Shown: positions 1-11,145 of the stretch, one piece after another
Layout: each line of letters starts with the position of its first letter
Position numbering within the stretch: the first letter of the stretch is position 1
NCBI GenBank assembly: GCA_007570785.1
Contig: ML660774.1
Location: 13,792,719-13,856,718 of the forward strand
Direction of reading: 5' to 3'
Source: Antilocapra americana
Lineage: Eukaryota; Chordata; Mammalia; Artiodactyla; Antilocapridae
Length of the DNA stretch: 64,000 bases
Translations under genes and position numbers: made by a program
The notes under the pieces: generated by a model
Seen by the model: the letters and a program-made list of their open reading frames with translations, nothing else
Told to the model about the DNA's origin: nothing
The model's database searches: none

Positions 1-73
1 TTGGTATCTCCAGTTTTCTTAAAGAGATCCCTAGTCTTTCCCATTCTGTTGTTTTCCTCTATTTCTTTGCATT
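1..73 (-). mobile_element. BovB LINE fragment (cut by window edge)
   Basis: The stretch containing CTAGTCTTTCCCATTCT and TTTTCCTCTATTTCTTTG matches positions about 22970-23025 of the long BovB copy in this window, with few differences. It is antisense to the BovB open reading frame. Similarity stops at about base 73, which is a 5' truncation point; the 3' part lies before base 1. Confidence 0.75.
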
Positions 74-271
74 TGCCCAAGTATAGTAATTTGCAACTGA
101 GATCTACATAGAGTTGAATATGTTTTGTTTAATTATGCATTTGCATTTATTTATTTATTTTTAATCCCTTTACCTCAAACCTGAATCATTGGAGGTGGGT
201 ATTCATCAGTATTAGTATGAACTTATCAAAAAACATTTTGGTAAGTTTGATGAGAGCCACTGCCAGATATA
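74..271. other. AT-rich spacer, nothing recognised
   Basis: AT-rich DNA with a short TTTA run near 147-160. No coding frame or repeat family could be recognised. Confidence 0.5.
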
Positions 272-330
272 AAATTTATGGTAGTTCACAATGTAAAGAG
301 TCGGACATGACTTAGTGACAGATAGCAACA
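272..330 (+). mobile_element. Bov-tA SINE, 3' end only
   Basis: AAAGAGTCGGACATGACTTA is the typical 3' end shared by Bov-tA and BovB. The tRNA-related head is absent. The match is short, so it could equally be the last bases of a BovB copy. Confidence 0.55.
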
Positions 331-567
331 TACTATTGATGTGCCAATATGGTGATTCCACCATTTGTTGTAACTGAGTCATAATGTGGCAGTCTCACAT
401 CATCTTTTAGCTAAATTTCAAACATTACAAGACCTGTTGAGAACTGAACTTATGTCTTGACTCCAGCTACCATCATTAATCCTGCCCTCAAATTAAATAG
501 TTAATGATATGTAATTATTTTGATTAACTCAGAGAAAACTGATCATAGATTTAAATAAAGATTCTGT

Positions 568-760
568 AGAAATCGCCATACTATTCCCCATAGTGGCTGT
601 TTCAATTTATATCTCCACCAATAGTGCAAAAGGGTTCTCTTTCCTCCACACCCTCTTCAGCACTTACTGTTTATAGATTTTTTGATAATGACCATCTGAC
701 CAGTGTGAGGTGGTACTTCATTGTAGTTTTGATTTGCATATCTCTAATATTGTGTGATGT
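568..760 (-). mobile_element. L1 ORF2 end, inverted half of a 5'-inverted L1
   Basis: The plus strand reads as antisense of the L1 region near the end of ORF2, including CCCATAGTGGCTG, CCACCAATAGTG and TGATTTGCATATCTCTAAT. It joins directly, near 760, to sense-strand L1 3' UTR. In the intact element this part lies a few hundred bases upstream of the adjoining part. Opposite orientation with correct neighbourhood is the pattern left by twin priming. Confidence 0.75.
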
Positions 761-1128
761 TAATATTTATGCATGTGTATGGAATCTAGAAAAATCGAAC
801 CGATGAACCTTTTGCAAGTCAGGAATAGAGACACAGACATAAAGAACAGACTTGTGGACATAGCAGGGGAAGGAGAGGGTGGGATGAGCTGAGAGAGTAG
901 CATTGAAATATATGCATTACCATGTGTAATATAGATACGTAGTGGGAAATTGCTGTATAACAGAGCTTAGCCTGTACTCTGAGACAACCCAGAGGGGTGA
1001 GATGGTGGTGGGTGGAAGGGAGGCTCAAGCGTGCTGATTGTATACTTGCACACTTATGGCTGATTAACACTGTCATACAGCAGAAACCAACAGAACACAG
1101 CAAAGCAGTTATTCTCCAATTAAAAAAT
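761..1128 (+). mobile_element. Artiodactyl L1 3' UTR, direct half of a 5'-inverted L1
   Basis: TATGGAATCTAGAAAAAT, GAGAGAGTAGCATTGAAATA and CAGCAGAAACCAACAGAACA follow the artiodactyl L1 3' end in order, ending in CTCCAATTAAAAAATAAA as an A-rich tail. There is no long ORF, as expected for a 3' UTR. This is the same insertion event as 568-760. Confidence 0.85.
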
Positions 1129-1136
1129 AAAGCAAC

Positions 1137-1272
1137 ATTCTGGAGAAATTAATTTAGAAAAGTTAAATTGATTTGTTAACCCTTGCATTGCCAGTAGGGC
1201 TGGTGGTGCTGATAGAAATAAAACTCCTCTTGCCATTAAAAAGAAAGAAAGAAAGAAAATTCTGGGGAAATT
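1137..1272 (+). mobile_element. Possible short retrocopy with A-rich tail
   Basis: About 100 bp ending in AATAAA and an (AAAG)n tail (about 1238-1258) is flanked by two similar motifs, ATTCTGGAGAAATTA (from 1137) and ATTCTGGGGAAATTA (from 1258). This has the layout of a small retroposed transcript with a target-site duplication. The source sequence is not recognised. Confidence 0.35.
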
Positions 1273-2556
1273 ATGTACTGCAGAGAGGAATTGAATTATC
1301 AATAACTATGTTATAACCTTGTTTGTTTTCACTAGAAAATGTCTTGCAAAGTTTGGGCAGGCCCTTATGAAAAGTGGAGTCTGCTCCTTTAGTGGCCCTA
1401 TCTCAAATCACCAACGGTGTGAGTCATGAGAAATGAAAGCCTTAGAATTCTGTCAAGTGAATTATATGCTGGCAAAGCTATCTAAGGCTGCCTTTGGAAT
1501 TTGACATTACTATTATGTTACTGGGCATGTTCTACTTTCAATTTCATGAAAACTGAAAGGGGAATATTCCTGGGAAAATTTCCTGAAGCTCTTGCCTCTG
1601 TGGGCCTTTGTAGTTCATACAGCTACAGTCTGGCCATGTGTTTCCTTTCAGTATTTTTGATAAGTTTTCAGAGCTGGCTTCAGCTAGTTCATAAAAGCCA
1701 CAAGGTACCTGGCAGAGGTGCCTTGAGATGAGAGGCCAAGAGTTGACCTTCCAGCCAAGGCTGGCTTTAAATTGAACCACATAACTATAATCTATCATCC
1801 AATATGGACATGGTTGAGAGCTGATTTTGCACGAAGATTACCAAGCATAAGCTAGGATGGGGCCAGGTGTAGTGAGAGAGCTAAGTATAGAATTTTGATG
1901 CCCAAACCGAGGAAAATAAGAATGGAGTCTCCTAGATATTTACATCAAATCCGGATACTGGAGGAAGAGTGAGTCAGCCTAATAAAGTAAAGGTCAGGAT
2001 TTCCTAGGAAAACCCACAGTAGGATGCCCAGAGACCTTGATGACCACCTTGCCTGTGTGATTAGTGGTCATGGCATTTGATGGCTGAGTGAGGGAGAACT
2101 TGAAGGGCTTGTGTGCTGAGCTAGGACTCTGATGTCAGTTGATACACTGTCCTCATACCTTCTTGTGAAAAAAATAATAAAATGGAAGCAAGCAAAATTC
2201 CTGCTGATGTTCCTAAGAAGATCCACAAAAATATTTAAATAATCGGAAGAATAAGTTATCCTTCCCCTTTCTCCTTGGTAACATAGAAACCTAGGTAGAT
2301 AGATAAATAGATACTGTACATTGATTATAATCATGATATGTAGAAAGACTTGACAGCTAATGAAAACAACTGGTCGGTTTCCTATGATGAGACCAAAGCT
2401 AAGCACTACTGAATTGCATAAATTGGTTTTAGAAGTGACTTTGGGATTACTCGCTAATTTTTCTTAGTATATATTGCTAAAATAAATGTGTACATTTTTA
2501 TGTTTACTTACTGCTTTAAATTATTCATGAAATAATGTGGGGTCCAACAAACTCTA
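1273..2556. other. Unique-looking intergenic DNA
   Basis: No repeat family, splice-consistent exon or conserved-looking frame was seen. The short frames at 1501-1731 (+) and 2068-2406 (-) have no recognisable domain and are judged to be chance. Confidence 0.5.
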
Positions 2557-2592
2557 AATTATACATATGTATATATATACATATATATACAC
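2557..2592. repeat. AT-rich (TA/CATA) simple repeat
   Basis: Alternating TATACATATG and TATATATAC units over about 35 bp. This is an imperfect microsatellite. Confidence 0.7.
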
Positions 2593-5379
2593 TTTTTAAA
2601 TTCCCATGTATTATCTCATTTTATGTAATGCAAACTCATGTTCTGTTTTATGAATTTGAATGAAGTGGTATGGTGAATCATTTTTCCTATAATTTTTAAA
2701 ATGCTGACTCTGTTAAAAACCCAGCATATGCAAGGTGAAAGCCTTTGTGCCTAATTACCGAATAGTTAATGCGATGAGGGAAACACAGAAAAAGCAAAAT
2801 AGCAATTATATATTTCAATTATACTTTGTAACTGTACTAGAAGAGATTTTTATGAGTTCAGACAGCATATATACAACTATCAGAGGAATCACATGGAAAT
2901 TGAGGTTGTTATAAAATGGATGACTATGGAGCAGATAACATTTGACCTTTAATATGGGCCTTGAAAGATGCTTGAAAGGTGGTAATTTGTATTGGCAAGG
3001 AGGAAGGAAGGCTTAGGATGAAATGGTATAAAGGAAAGGCATTGGATATTGTGAATAAATTGTTCTTCTTGTTCTCCCAGAGAAAGAATGGAAAAAGTAA
3101 AATTTCAAAGGCTGTTAAAATAACCTTGTTTATATTCCTCCTTTCCTCTCTCCTTTCCCAAACGTTTCATTATTTGGTGCCATGTAATACTAATTTCCCA
3201 GTATTATCATGCTAAGGGTTGTCAGTGATTGATGATGAGCTATCCAGATTCAGTTTGTAAAAGGACAGAGCAAACCACTTTAGTGACTGATTTTTTTTAA
3301 ACCTGCTGTGTGTATTGTTTGATATGCCTGCATAATTTATCAAGACACTTCAGAATCTCCACGTCACCTGCTCCTCAGATCAGAAGGTGATTGTGGCTTT
3401 GGGTGGATATTAATCAGCCACAGCACTGCCTGGTCAGAAAGAGCAAGTGTCCTAGCCTTTTACCTCATGAGACCCTGTGTGTCCATCCAGCGTAGGTCCC
3501 AAGGGAACTGCATTTGGTGGACTGAAGTTTCCAGCATGCTTCAGGTGAGATGCGAAGGACAATGTTTGACCTGTGTTTAGAAGCCTGTCTTTCTCATAAA
3601 CCACCTAATTGTTACTCACAGAAACACCCTTATTGTTATTTCCTCCTACCATTTTCTGAAAATTCTAACTATAAAGAGAAAACAAGATTATCAGCAGAAG
3701 TTAGAAATGGGCAAAACTAAACTTCAAATAGCACAGATTTACATATGCATGGTTTCATCTTAATTTGTTTGAACATGATGCTGATTTAATTCATGAAGGA
3801 TCTGGTTATTATTGGAAGACACTATCTATGTACCTTCAGAAGGCAGAGATAGCTTTTTGAAGATAAATGTGGCTGCCATCAACAGTACGTATCTGGTTTT
3901 CTATTATCAGGTTCCATTCTGATTCTCATTATCAAGAAAACAAAAGTCCCATCAAAGTATCAATGTAAGAGCTAACCCTCAGTAGAGTTTAGTCAAAGAG
4001 AATCTGGGAGCAATACCCCAGGAATCCAGAAGAGACACTGATAGGAAGAAATGCTTTTACTCCATAAAACCCTAGAGGTGGGAGGTGAGCCAGAGAATTG
4101 TTTTTCCTTTTACAATTTTTCCTAGAGTTGGTTCTGCTCGAACATAATTAAAGAAGCTGCAGTTGCCAAAAAGTAAATATGAATAAAAATGTAAAATAGA
4201 AGATGTTTGTAGGGAAGATTACAGACGCCTGGTGATAAGGAAAAAATGTCAATATAATATTTAATTGATATGAAAAGCAGTTCTAGAAATGTTTTCAGGC
4301 AATTGGTAAGGGGGCATTTCCTCAGGATTATGTATATTCAGTAGTAACTCTTGTTGAATAAAGTTTTTATTTTGATAGATTTTTACTCAATCATATACAA
4401 ATAACTTCTATTAATATTTTTCTAATATTTAGAATCATCTATAGGCATATATCAACTGGAAATATCTTTACTTATTTTATATTCTATCAACTATTTACAA
4501 AGTGTCAAGAATTTCTAAAATATTTTATACTTTCCTACAATGTTTCTATGTTCTACATGATTTTTAGACTTGAAGTTTAAGGCTTTACTGTACATGTTTC
4601 AAATATTGAGGTATTATTTTATACCACTTTGAGAAATATTGCACTTGAATGTTTGTGCTTTTATTTCCCAAGATGACTTGGGCAGAGAAATTTTAAGGTA
4701 TAGTCTCTTTTAAAAATTTGATCATGGAAGTTTAGGGATAGACAATACTTCTAGCTTGAAAAATACTAAGCCAAAGAGCCTTTAACCTGAGGGGACAAAT
4801 AGATTGCCAACGTGTTTTTCCTTGGGAAAAGAAACGTCAAAGATCGGTCTAATGAACCTCCTTGTGTCAAATACTTCACTTCTGTGTATTTTCAAGGATA
4901 ACCGCTACCTTCATTTTCCTTTAATGAAATGAGTTATCCCATGCATAATCCTGCTTTTATTCTTACGGGAAAAGAAAAGTTATGAAATTAGAAAAGATGG
5001 GCTCAGTTTCCTTTCTCAATCAACTTAGCTTTCCAAGAAAGTGTTTCCTATAAACCCCAGAGGTGTCAAGCAATAGCGTAAAACAATGACACAGAGGATA
5101 GATACAAGTGGGAAACACCATTCTACACACGAATTGCCTCAAAGATGCAAAAAGTTTTAAGATCTATTTCCCATGTAAAATGTTAAGATCCTCTCTTTAG
5201 CCAATAATGTGTTGTGAAAAAATAATAGAGTATAATGAAAGTATTTGGCTCTTGATGTCATCAACAAAGCATCACTTTAAAAGATTTAGAAAAGTCATTG
5301 ATATTTGCTTGGTATGAGTATTCTTATATTGTAAGAAGCCAAGGCTAAATATTAATGTGTTAATATCTTCTCCATGTAT
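2593..5379. other. Unique-looking intergenic DNA
   Basis: About 2.8 kb, AT-rich, without a recognised repeat. The stretch at about 3330-3560 is less AT-rich than its surroundings, but shows no coding frame. The 78-codon frame at 2979-3215 (+) has no recognisable domain. Confidence 0.5.
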
Positions 5380-6005
5380 TTGTGATCATGTCACTATCTT
5401 GCATACATTCTTCATAAGCTTTCCTCTACCCTCAAAATGAAGATCAAACTCTGTGGCAATGGAATATTACACACCAGCCATTATCATCAAGTTTTTACCT
5501 CTTAATCAAATTCTCTGATGCATCTTCATGTCCTGTATATGATATCCTTTTTCTTATATTTGTATGCTCCACCAATTCTTGCCCTTCAAAACTCAGCATA
5601 TTTGGTTCTAATTCCAGCTTCCATGAAACATACCGCTTGCACTGCCAGCATTCCACCAACTCCCAAGTCAAAACTAACCATTTGTTTTGTTTCTCAACAG
5701 TTCTGTGCTTCTCGATTGTCACATGTGTAATATAGCAAATGGCAATCCACTCCAATATTCTTGCCTGGAGAATCCCATGGACAGAGGAGCCTAGCGGGCT
5801 ATAGTCCATGGGGTCGCAAAGAGTCGGACACCACTTAGTGACTCAACAACAATACAGTATATCAGTTATTCATCTGCATATCACTCTCCCCTTTAAACGA
5901 TTCTCCCTACTGAGACTGAAGACCATGCCATTTTTCTTTATTGTAACCTCACAACCCAGTACAGTGCCTGCATATTTTGTCTGTTCTTACTAAATGAACA
6001 TTTTT
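5380..6005 (+). mobile_element. L2 LINE, 3' part, split by a Bov-tA
   Basis: TGATCATGTCACTATCTTGC and the following pyrimidine-rich text track the L2 region upstream of the 3' UTR. After the SINE (5736-5858) the L2 end resumes with CAGTACAGTGCCTGCATATT and CTAAATGAAC. Divergence is high, as expected for this old mammalian family. There is no usable ORF. Confidence 0.65.
5736..5858 (+). mobile_element. Bov-tA SINE, 5' truncated
   Basis: AATGGCAATCCACTCCAATA, TTCTTGCCTGGAGAATCCCA and GTCGCAAAGAGTCGGACACC follow the Bov-tA body and 3' end, closing with a CAACAACAA tail. The tRNA-like head is missing. It interrupts an L2, so it is younger than that L2. Confidence 0.9.
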
Positions 6006-6017
6006 GTTTCAAACTTT

Positions 6018-6782
6018 GAACATTTTATTTTCTGTTGGAGTCTAGCTGATTAACAATGCTGTGGTACTTTCAGATGAACAGCAAAGGGACTCAGTCATAC
6101 ATATACATGTATCCATTCTCCCCCAGGTCCCCCTCCCCACCAGGCTGGCACACGACATTGAGCAGAGTTCAATGTGCTGCTATACAATAGGTCCTTGTCC
6201 GTTATCTGTTATAAGTATAGGAGTGTGTACATGACCATTCCAAACTTGCTAACTATCCCTTCCTCTTGGCAACCATAAGTTCATTTCCTAAGTCTGTGAG
6301 TCTGTTTCTATTTTCTAAGAGATTCCACATATAAGGGATATCATGATATTTCTTCTCTGTCTGACTTATTTCACTCAGTATGCCACTCCCTAGGTCCATC
6401 CATGCTGCTGCGAATGACATTATTTCATTCTTTGTAATGGCTGATTAATATTCCATTGTGTATATATACCAAATCTTCTTTATCCATTCATCTATTCATG
6501 GACATTTAGGTTGCTTCCATGTCTTGGCTCTTGTGAATAGTGCTGTTTTGAACATAAGGGTATGTGTATCTTTATGAATTATAGTTTTATCTGGATAGAT
6601 GTCCAGGAGTGAGATTGCTGGATATATGGTAGTTCTCTTTATAGTTTTTTGAGAAACCTCCACACTGTTCTTCATAGTGGCTGCACCAAATTGCATTCCC
6701 ACCAACAGTGTTGGAGAGTCCTCTTTTCTCCACAGTGTCTCTTGAATTTGTTATTTATAGAGTTTTTAATAATGGCCTTTTC
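6018..6782 (-). mobile_element. L1 3' end (3' UTR and end of ORF2)
   Basis: The plus strand reads as antisense L1: TGCTATACAATAGGTCCTTG and GGTAACCATAAG-like text (3' UTR), then TAATATTCCATTGTGTATAT and CCACCAACAGTGTTGGAGAG (ORF2 end). It is 5' truncated near 6782. Many substitutions and stops show that it is inactive. Confidence 0.85.
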
Positions 6783-6827
6783 TCCTGGTAACTTCTTTAT
6801 AGCTGCCATCTACTAGTCTAGATGGAT

Positions 6828-7985
6828 GATCATGTTGTCTGGAACAAAAGACATTTTCACTTTTCCAATTTGGATGTTTCCTATTTATGAAATCACCACG
6901 TAGTTAGTACTTTGAATGCAAATGTTGAATAAAAATAGTGCAAGCAAAATAACGGAATTCATGTATGTAGAGAAGAGATTAGTGTTGCCAGAGGCAGAGG
7001 GTGAGGGGTGGGTGAAGGAGGTCAAAAGATACACATTTCCAGTTATAAAATAAATGTCATGGATCTGTAATGTACAGCATAGTGACTATAGTTAACAGTA
7101 CTGTATTGTAAATTTGAAAATTGCTATGAGAATAGATCTTAAAAATCACAGGAAAAATGTAGCTATATGTGATACTGGATGTTAACTAGAGTTATTGAGG
7201 TAATTAATATTTGCAAATCTTGAACTGTTATGTTGTATACCTGAAATTAATATAATGTTGTATGTCAATTATATCTCAATTTAAAACAAATAAGTGGTGA
7301 GAGCAGACATACTTGACTTATCTGATTTTAGGGAGGAGGTACTCAGATTGTTTACTATTAAGTATGAATAGCTCCAGGTGTTTTATATACATAAACCCTT
7401 TATCAAATTGAGGAATTGTCTATTTCTAGTTTGCTGAGAATTTTTATCAGGGTGGATATGGATGCTGGGTTTGTTAAGTTATTTTTCTGTATCTACTGGG
7501 AAGATCACATGATTTTCTTTTTCTGCTTTGTTAACATGATAGATTATACAGATTCACTTAATTTTCAGTCATCCTTACATTTCTGTGATGAACTATCTTG
7601 GTCATATTGTATTATCGTTTTTCATGTTTTGTTGGGTAGATTCAATTTGCTAAAAAAAAAAAATAGGGCTTTTTAAAATATGTGTTCATGAGGGATATTG
7701 GCCTATGATCTTCTTTTATTAAAATGTTTTTTTCAAGTTTGAAAATTTGAGTAAGTTAGCCTTATAGAATGAACTGAGAAGTAGAACCTTCTCTTCTATT
7801 TTCTGGAAGTCAAAATATTTTTTTTCTTCCCTAAATATTTGGTAGAACTGACCAGTGAAGCTATATGGGCTTGAAGTTTATTTTCCCATTGAAAGAGTTT
7901 TAGATGCAAATTTGATTTTTGAAGTAGATATAGGTCTACTTGAGTTTTTCATTTCTTCTGGAGTTACTTTTTGCAATTTTTGTTT
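6828..7985 (-). mobile_element. Old L1 (L1M-type) ORF2 piece, split by another L1
   Basis: Two antisense ORF2 blocks, 6828-6940 (GTTGTCTGGAACAAAAGAC, CCAATTTGGATG) and 7289-7985 (GGTGAGAGCAGACATACTTG, TAGTTTGCTGAGAATTTTTA, TATAGGTCTACTTGAG), are consecutive in L1 order. The gap holds an L1 3' end in the opposite direction (6941-7288). Reading frames are broken throughout. Confidence 0.7.
6941..7288 (+). mobile_element. L1M 3' end inserted into an older L1
   Basis: GTACAGCATAGTGACTATAG, TGTTAACTAGAGTTATTGAG and ATACCTGAAATTAATATAAT, ending ATATCTCAATTTAAAACA, are the L1MA/MB-type 3' end. The flanks read AAATAGTG (6933-6940) and AAATAAGTG (7288-7296), an imperfect target-site duplication inside the host L1. 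Confidence 0.75.
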
Positions 7986-7991
7986 TTAAAG

Positions 7992-8195
7992 AAACTTGGA
8001 AACTCAGACAGTAAAGAATCTGCCTGCAATGCAGGAGACCCAGGTTTGATCCCTGGGTTAGAAAGATCCTCTGAAGAAGAGAATGGCAATCCACTCCAGT
8101 ATTCTTGCCTAGAGAATTCCATGGACAGAGGAGCCTGGCAGGCTGCATTTCATGGGATCACAAAGAGTTGGATATAGCTGAGCAACTAATACCTT
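7992..8195 (+). mobile_element. Bov-tA SINE
   Basis: A nearly complete element: head with AAAGAATCTGCCTGCAATG and the B-box-like GGTTTGATCCCTGG, body AATGGCAATCCACTCCAGTA, tail AAAGAGTTGGATATAGCTGA. It has substitutions throughout and is not a functional tRNA. Confidence 0.92.
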
Positions 8196-8654
8196 CACTT
8201 ATTTTCACCATTTCTTCTAAGTGGTCAGATTTATTGTTATAAAGGTTTAACTGAGAACAATCTTCATAGTAGTTAAAAAAAAAATAAGAAGGCTAGAACC
8301 AATGATGTCACAGCATTTATTTTGGGGCATGGTATGTGTTACATCCTGTTGGGAAAACTGGTTCTGGTAGAGAGATGTACTCCTCTCACCAGGGCATTAT
8401 AAATCATATGGCAATGTGAAAGACTATATCATTCCTGTATAGGGAAGGGAAAGTGAATAATTAGCAACAATAATAGGATCTACCCTACTCTTGTAACTAC
8501 TCTTTAAAAGTATGTAGGGAATAAATATAACAATGATTAGCAATAGAATTATTTTCCTATACAACATTTTAAATGCTTATGATGTAAACAGTATCAAGTA
8601 CTTTTCCTTCTATATTTAATTCATACTTATTTCAATAGAATCCCTTAAGAGAAA
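8196..8654. other. Unique-looking spacer
   Basis: AT-rich spacer between a SINE and an L1 tail. No gene, frame or repeat was recognised. Confidence 0.45.
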
Positions 8655-8762
8655 TACACATTTGAAGAATTTGTTGTATACCCATGGCAGATTCATGTCA
8701 ATGTATGGCAAAACCAACACGATAATGTAAAGAGAATAAAAATAAATAAATAAAAAATAAAC
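8655..8762 (+). mobile_element. L1 3' tail, strongly 5' truncated
   Basis: GTATACCCATGGCAGATTCA and ATGTATGGCAAAACCAACAC, ending in an (AAAT)n tail, are the last ~100 bp of an artiodactyl L1. Confidence 0.8.
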
Positions 8763-8777
8763 TAGGCTGGGACACTC

Positions 8778-8799
8778 AAAAAAAAAAAAAAAAAAAAAA
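8778..8799 (+). repeat. Poly-A run
   Basis: About 21 consecutive A bases, 15 bp after the L1 tail. It may be the tail of a second tiny retroposition or part of a compound L1 tail. The source is not identifiable. Confidence 0.8.
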
Positions 8800-8904
8800 G
8801 TCAGTCGCGTCTGTTAAAGTTGTGCTGCAGTCTTGACTAAAAGGAACAGTCCAGCGAGGCTAGCCGTGGAGAAAGCCTTCTGAATTTAAATCTTCATTCT
8901 TATA

Positions 8905-9085
8905 TTAATACTTGGAAGCTGCGACGTTAGGTATGTCATTTAACATCACTGAGGATATTCTGTCATCTCTGTAAAGAGATGATAGTAATAACTGCCTCAT
9001 AGAGTTGATGTGAACACTATAGGAGTTAATAGGTTTGAAGCACTTAGTATCTAGCACAAAATAAACTCTTGATGCATATTTACTC
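8905..9085 (+). mobile_element. MIR SINE
   Basis: The order of motifs follows MIR: TAGGTATGTCATTTAACATC, TCTGTAAAGAGATGATAGTA, ACTGCCTCATAGAGTTGATG, AAGCACTTAGTATCTAGCAC and AATAAACTCTTGATGCATA. The divergence is typical for this old mammalian SINE. Confidence 0.8.
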
Positions 9086-9540
9086 ACATTTTGCAAAGTA
9101 AAAATTTTCTGTGAAATCTTGCTTGTATTCTAAAGTATTTATAATTAATACATAAATTATATATGTATATATCATGTATAATAGGAACACATTTGATGTT
9201 TATTCTGATCAGGCTTACAAGTTAATAAAGCAAGATGAGAATAATAAGCTAAGTCTACTATCTATGAATATTTCTTAAAATCTTAGAAGTGTTTCATAAA
9301 CACCATATTCAGTCATCTCCTTGTAGTATTTGATTTTTGGTGATTTTATTTTCAGAATCATATTCTCTAATTAGGATATGCCATGTGTATTCAATTTTCC
9401 CTATTTCCAAGCAGACAGATTTATTACTTACACATGAGTCTTTATTTTTAACTGAAACAATTTTTAAAATTTGACTTTAGAAGAAACAAGAATATTTAAA
9501 TTAGTGCCTGCTTAGCATGAAAGAATGATTATAGGACATT
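9086..9540. other. AT-rich spacer
   Basis: AT-rich, with a short TATATATGTATATA run near 9160. Nothing else was recognised. Confidence 0.5.
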
Positions 9541-10010
9541 TGTTGTTGTTAAGCCGCCAAGTCATGTCCAACTCTGTGACTCCATGGACTGTAGCAAGCC
9601 CGTCTCCTCTGTTCTTCACTGTCTCCTGGAGTTTGCTGAAATTCATGGTCATTGAGTCAGTGATGCTATCTAACTATCTCATCCTCTGTCACCCCCTTCT
9701 CCTTTTGCCTTCAATCTTTCCCTGCATCAGGGTCTTTTTCACTGAAGCAGCTCTTCCCATAAGGTGGCCAAAGTATTGAAGTTTCAGCTTCAGCATCAGT
9801 CCTTCCAATGAATATTCAGTGCTGATTTACTTTAGGATTGACTGGTTTGATCTCCTTACAGTCCAAGGGACTCTTAAGAGTCATCTCCAGCACCACAATT
9901 TGAAAACATCAGTTCTTTGGTGCTCAGCCTTCTTTATGGTTCAGCTTTCACATCTGTACAAGACTATAGGAAAAACCATAGCTTTGACTATATGGACCTT
10001 TGTAGGGCAT
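9541..10010 (-). mobile_element. BovB LINE, 3' end (TTG-tail variant)
   Basis: The plus strand starts TGTTGTTGTTAAGCCGCCAA and runs through CCTCTGTCACCCCCTTCTCC, CAGCATCAGTCCTTCCAATG and AGCTTTGACTATATGGACC, which is antisense BovB from its 3' end upwards. It is truncated at about 10010. The frame is broken in several places. Confidence 0.92.
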
Positions 10011-10309
10011 TTAGTAAATATTTAACCATGAGCCATGACATGCTCTTCAAGGTATGTGTGCAGATACTGAGTCATTTTCACATAACAGATAGTCTGTCTT
10101 GATTTCACCATTTACTTGTCAAATGATAGTTTTGAAAATTACATGTGGGTGGTTTTCAACTCTCTGCTTAAATAATGAAGCTTAAACTCCTTTTCTTGTT
10201 ACAAATATCTGTGTACATAGAAAATTAGTATTCTGATAACTTGGAAGAAAATAACTATCACTGGTGGATGAAAAAAGGCATGGAATCTCACAGTCTCCCT
10301 GGAAACCTT
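10011..10309. other. Unique-looking spacer
   Basis: About 300 bp between BovB and an L2. No recognisable feature. Confidence 0.4.
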
Positions 10310-10535
10310 AATCTCCCAAACTGCCATTACCACTAACCTGAGCTGCTAAAATAGCCTTTCTCCCTGAAAAGTCTTGATTTATCCTGTGTGGGATTTTTTT
10401 CAAGTCAGCTGTACAAATTTCAAACATAACAACCTTTTCAAAATGCAAATTTGATCATGTTAATTGTTGGGCTTACACGCTTCAAAATTTCTGGTTTCTC
10501 TTTCCATAAAGATAAAAAGCATTCCCTAAATAGGT

Positions 10536-11145
10536 TTATTAGTCTGGATTCTCCAGAGAAACAACCAGAAAGATGTGTGGGATGTTTGCATTTTATGTTA
10601 TTTATTGTTTTGAGCTTCTCTGGTAGCTCAGTGGTAAAGAATCTTCCTGCCAATGCAGGAGACGTATGCTTGATCCCTGGGTCATAAAGATCCCCTGGAT
10701 ATGGAAATGGCAACCCACTCTAGTATTCTTGCCTGGGAAATCTCATGGACAGAAGTGTGTAGGCTGTGTGTGTCTTATGAAGGCTGGCAATTGGAGACTC
10801 AGAAGATCAAAGACTGTATACTCCAGCCCAAGTCTGAGTGCAAGAGCTAGTAAGAGCTGATAGTAGAAATTCCAGTTCTAGTTCAAGTCTGAAAACAGGA
10901 GAAGTGATGGCCCAACTTGAGGACAGGCAGAGACAGTGAATTTTCTAACTTCGCTTTCTTCAGTGGGTTGGGTGATACTAACTCACAGTGAGGAGGGCAA
11001 TCTGCTTCACTCATACTGCCAAGTCAAATGTTCCTCTTATCCAGAAACATCCTCACAGACACATCCAGAACAATATTTAACCTTATATTACCAAAGAGCC
11101 TGGTACCTCATGCCCCAGTCACCTTGACACAAAAAAGTTATTTAC
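10536..11145 (-). mobile_element. Ancient mammalian retroelement (unnamed), split by Bov-tA
   Basis: TTAGTCTGGATTCTCCAGAG at the left, and GAGGGCAATCTGCTTCACTC, AGAAACATCCTCACAGACAC and CCAGTCACCTTGACACAA at the right, are hallmarks of a widespread old mammalian element that ends, in its own sense, with TCTGGAGAACCCTGACTAAT. I do not name the family with confidence. A related copy lies at 52155-52655 in the other orientation. Confidence 0.55.
10611..10762 (+). mobile_element. Bov-tA SINE, 3' truncated
   Basis: Starts TGAGCTTCTCTGGTAGCTCA and carries AAAGAATCTTCCTGCCAATG, CTTGATCCCTGGGTCATAAA and TTCTTGCCTGGGAAATCTCA. The usual GAGTCGGACACGACTG end is missing. It sits inside the ancient element at 10536-11145. 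Confidence 0.9.
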
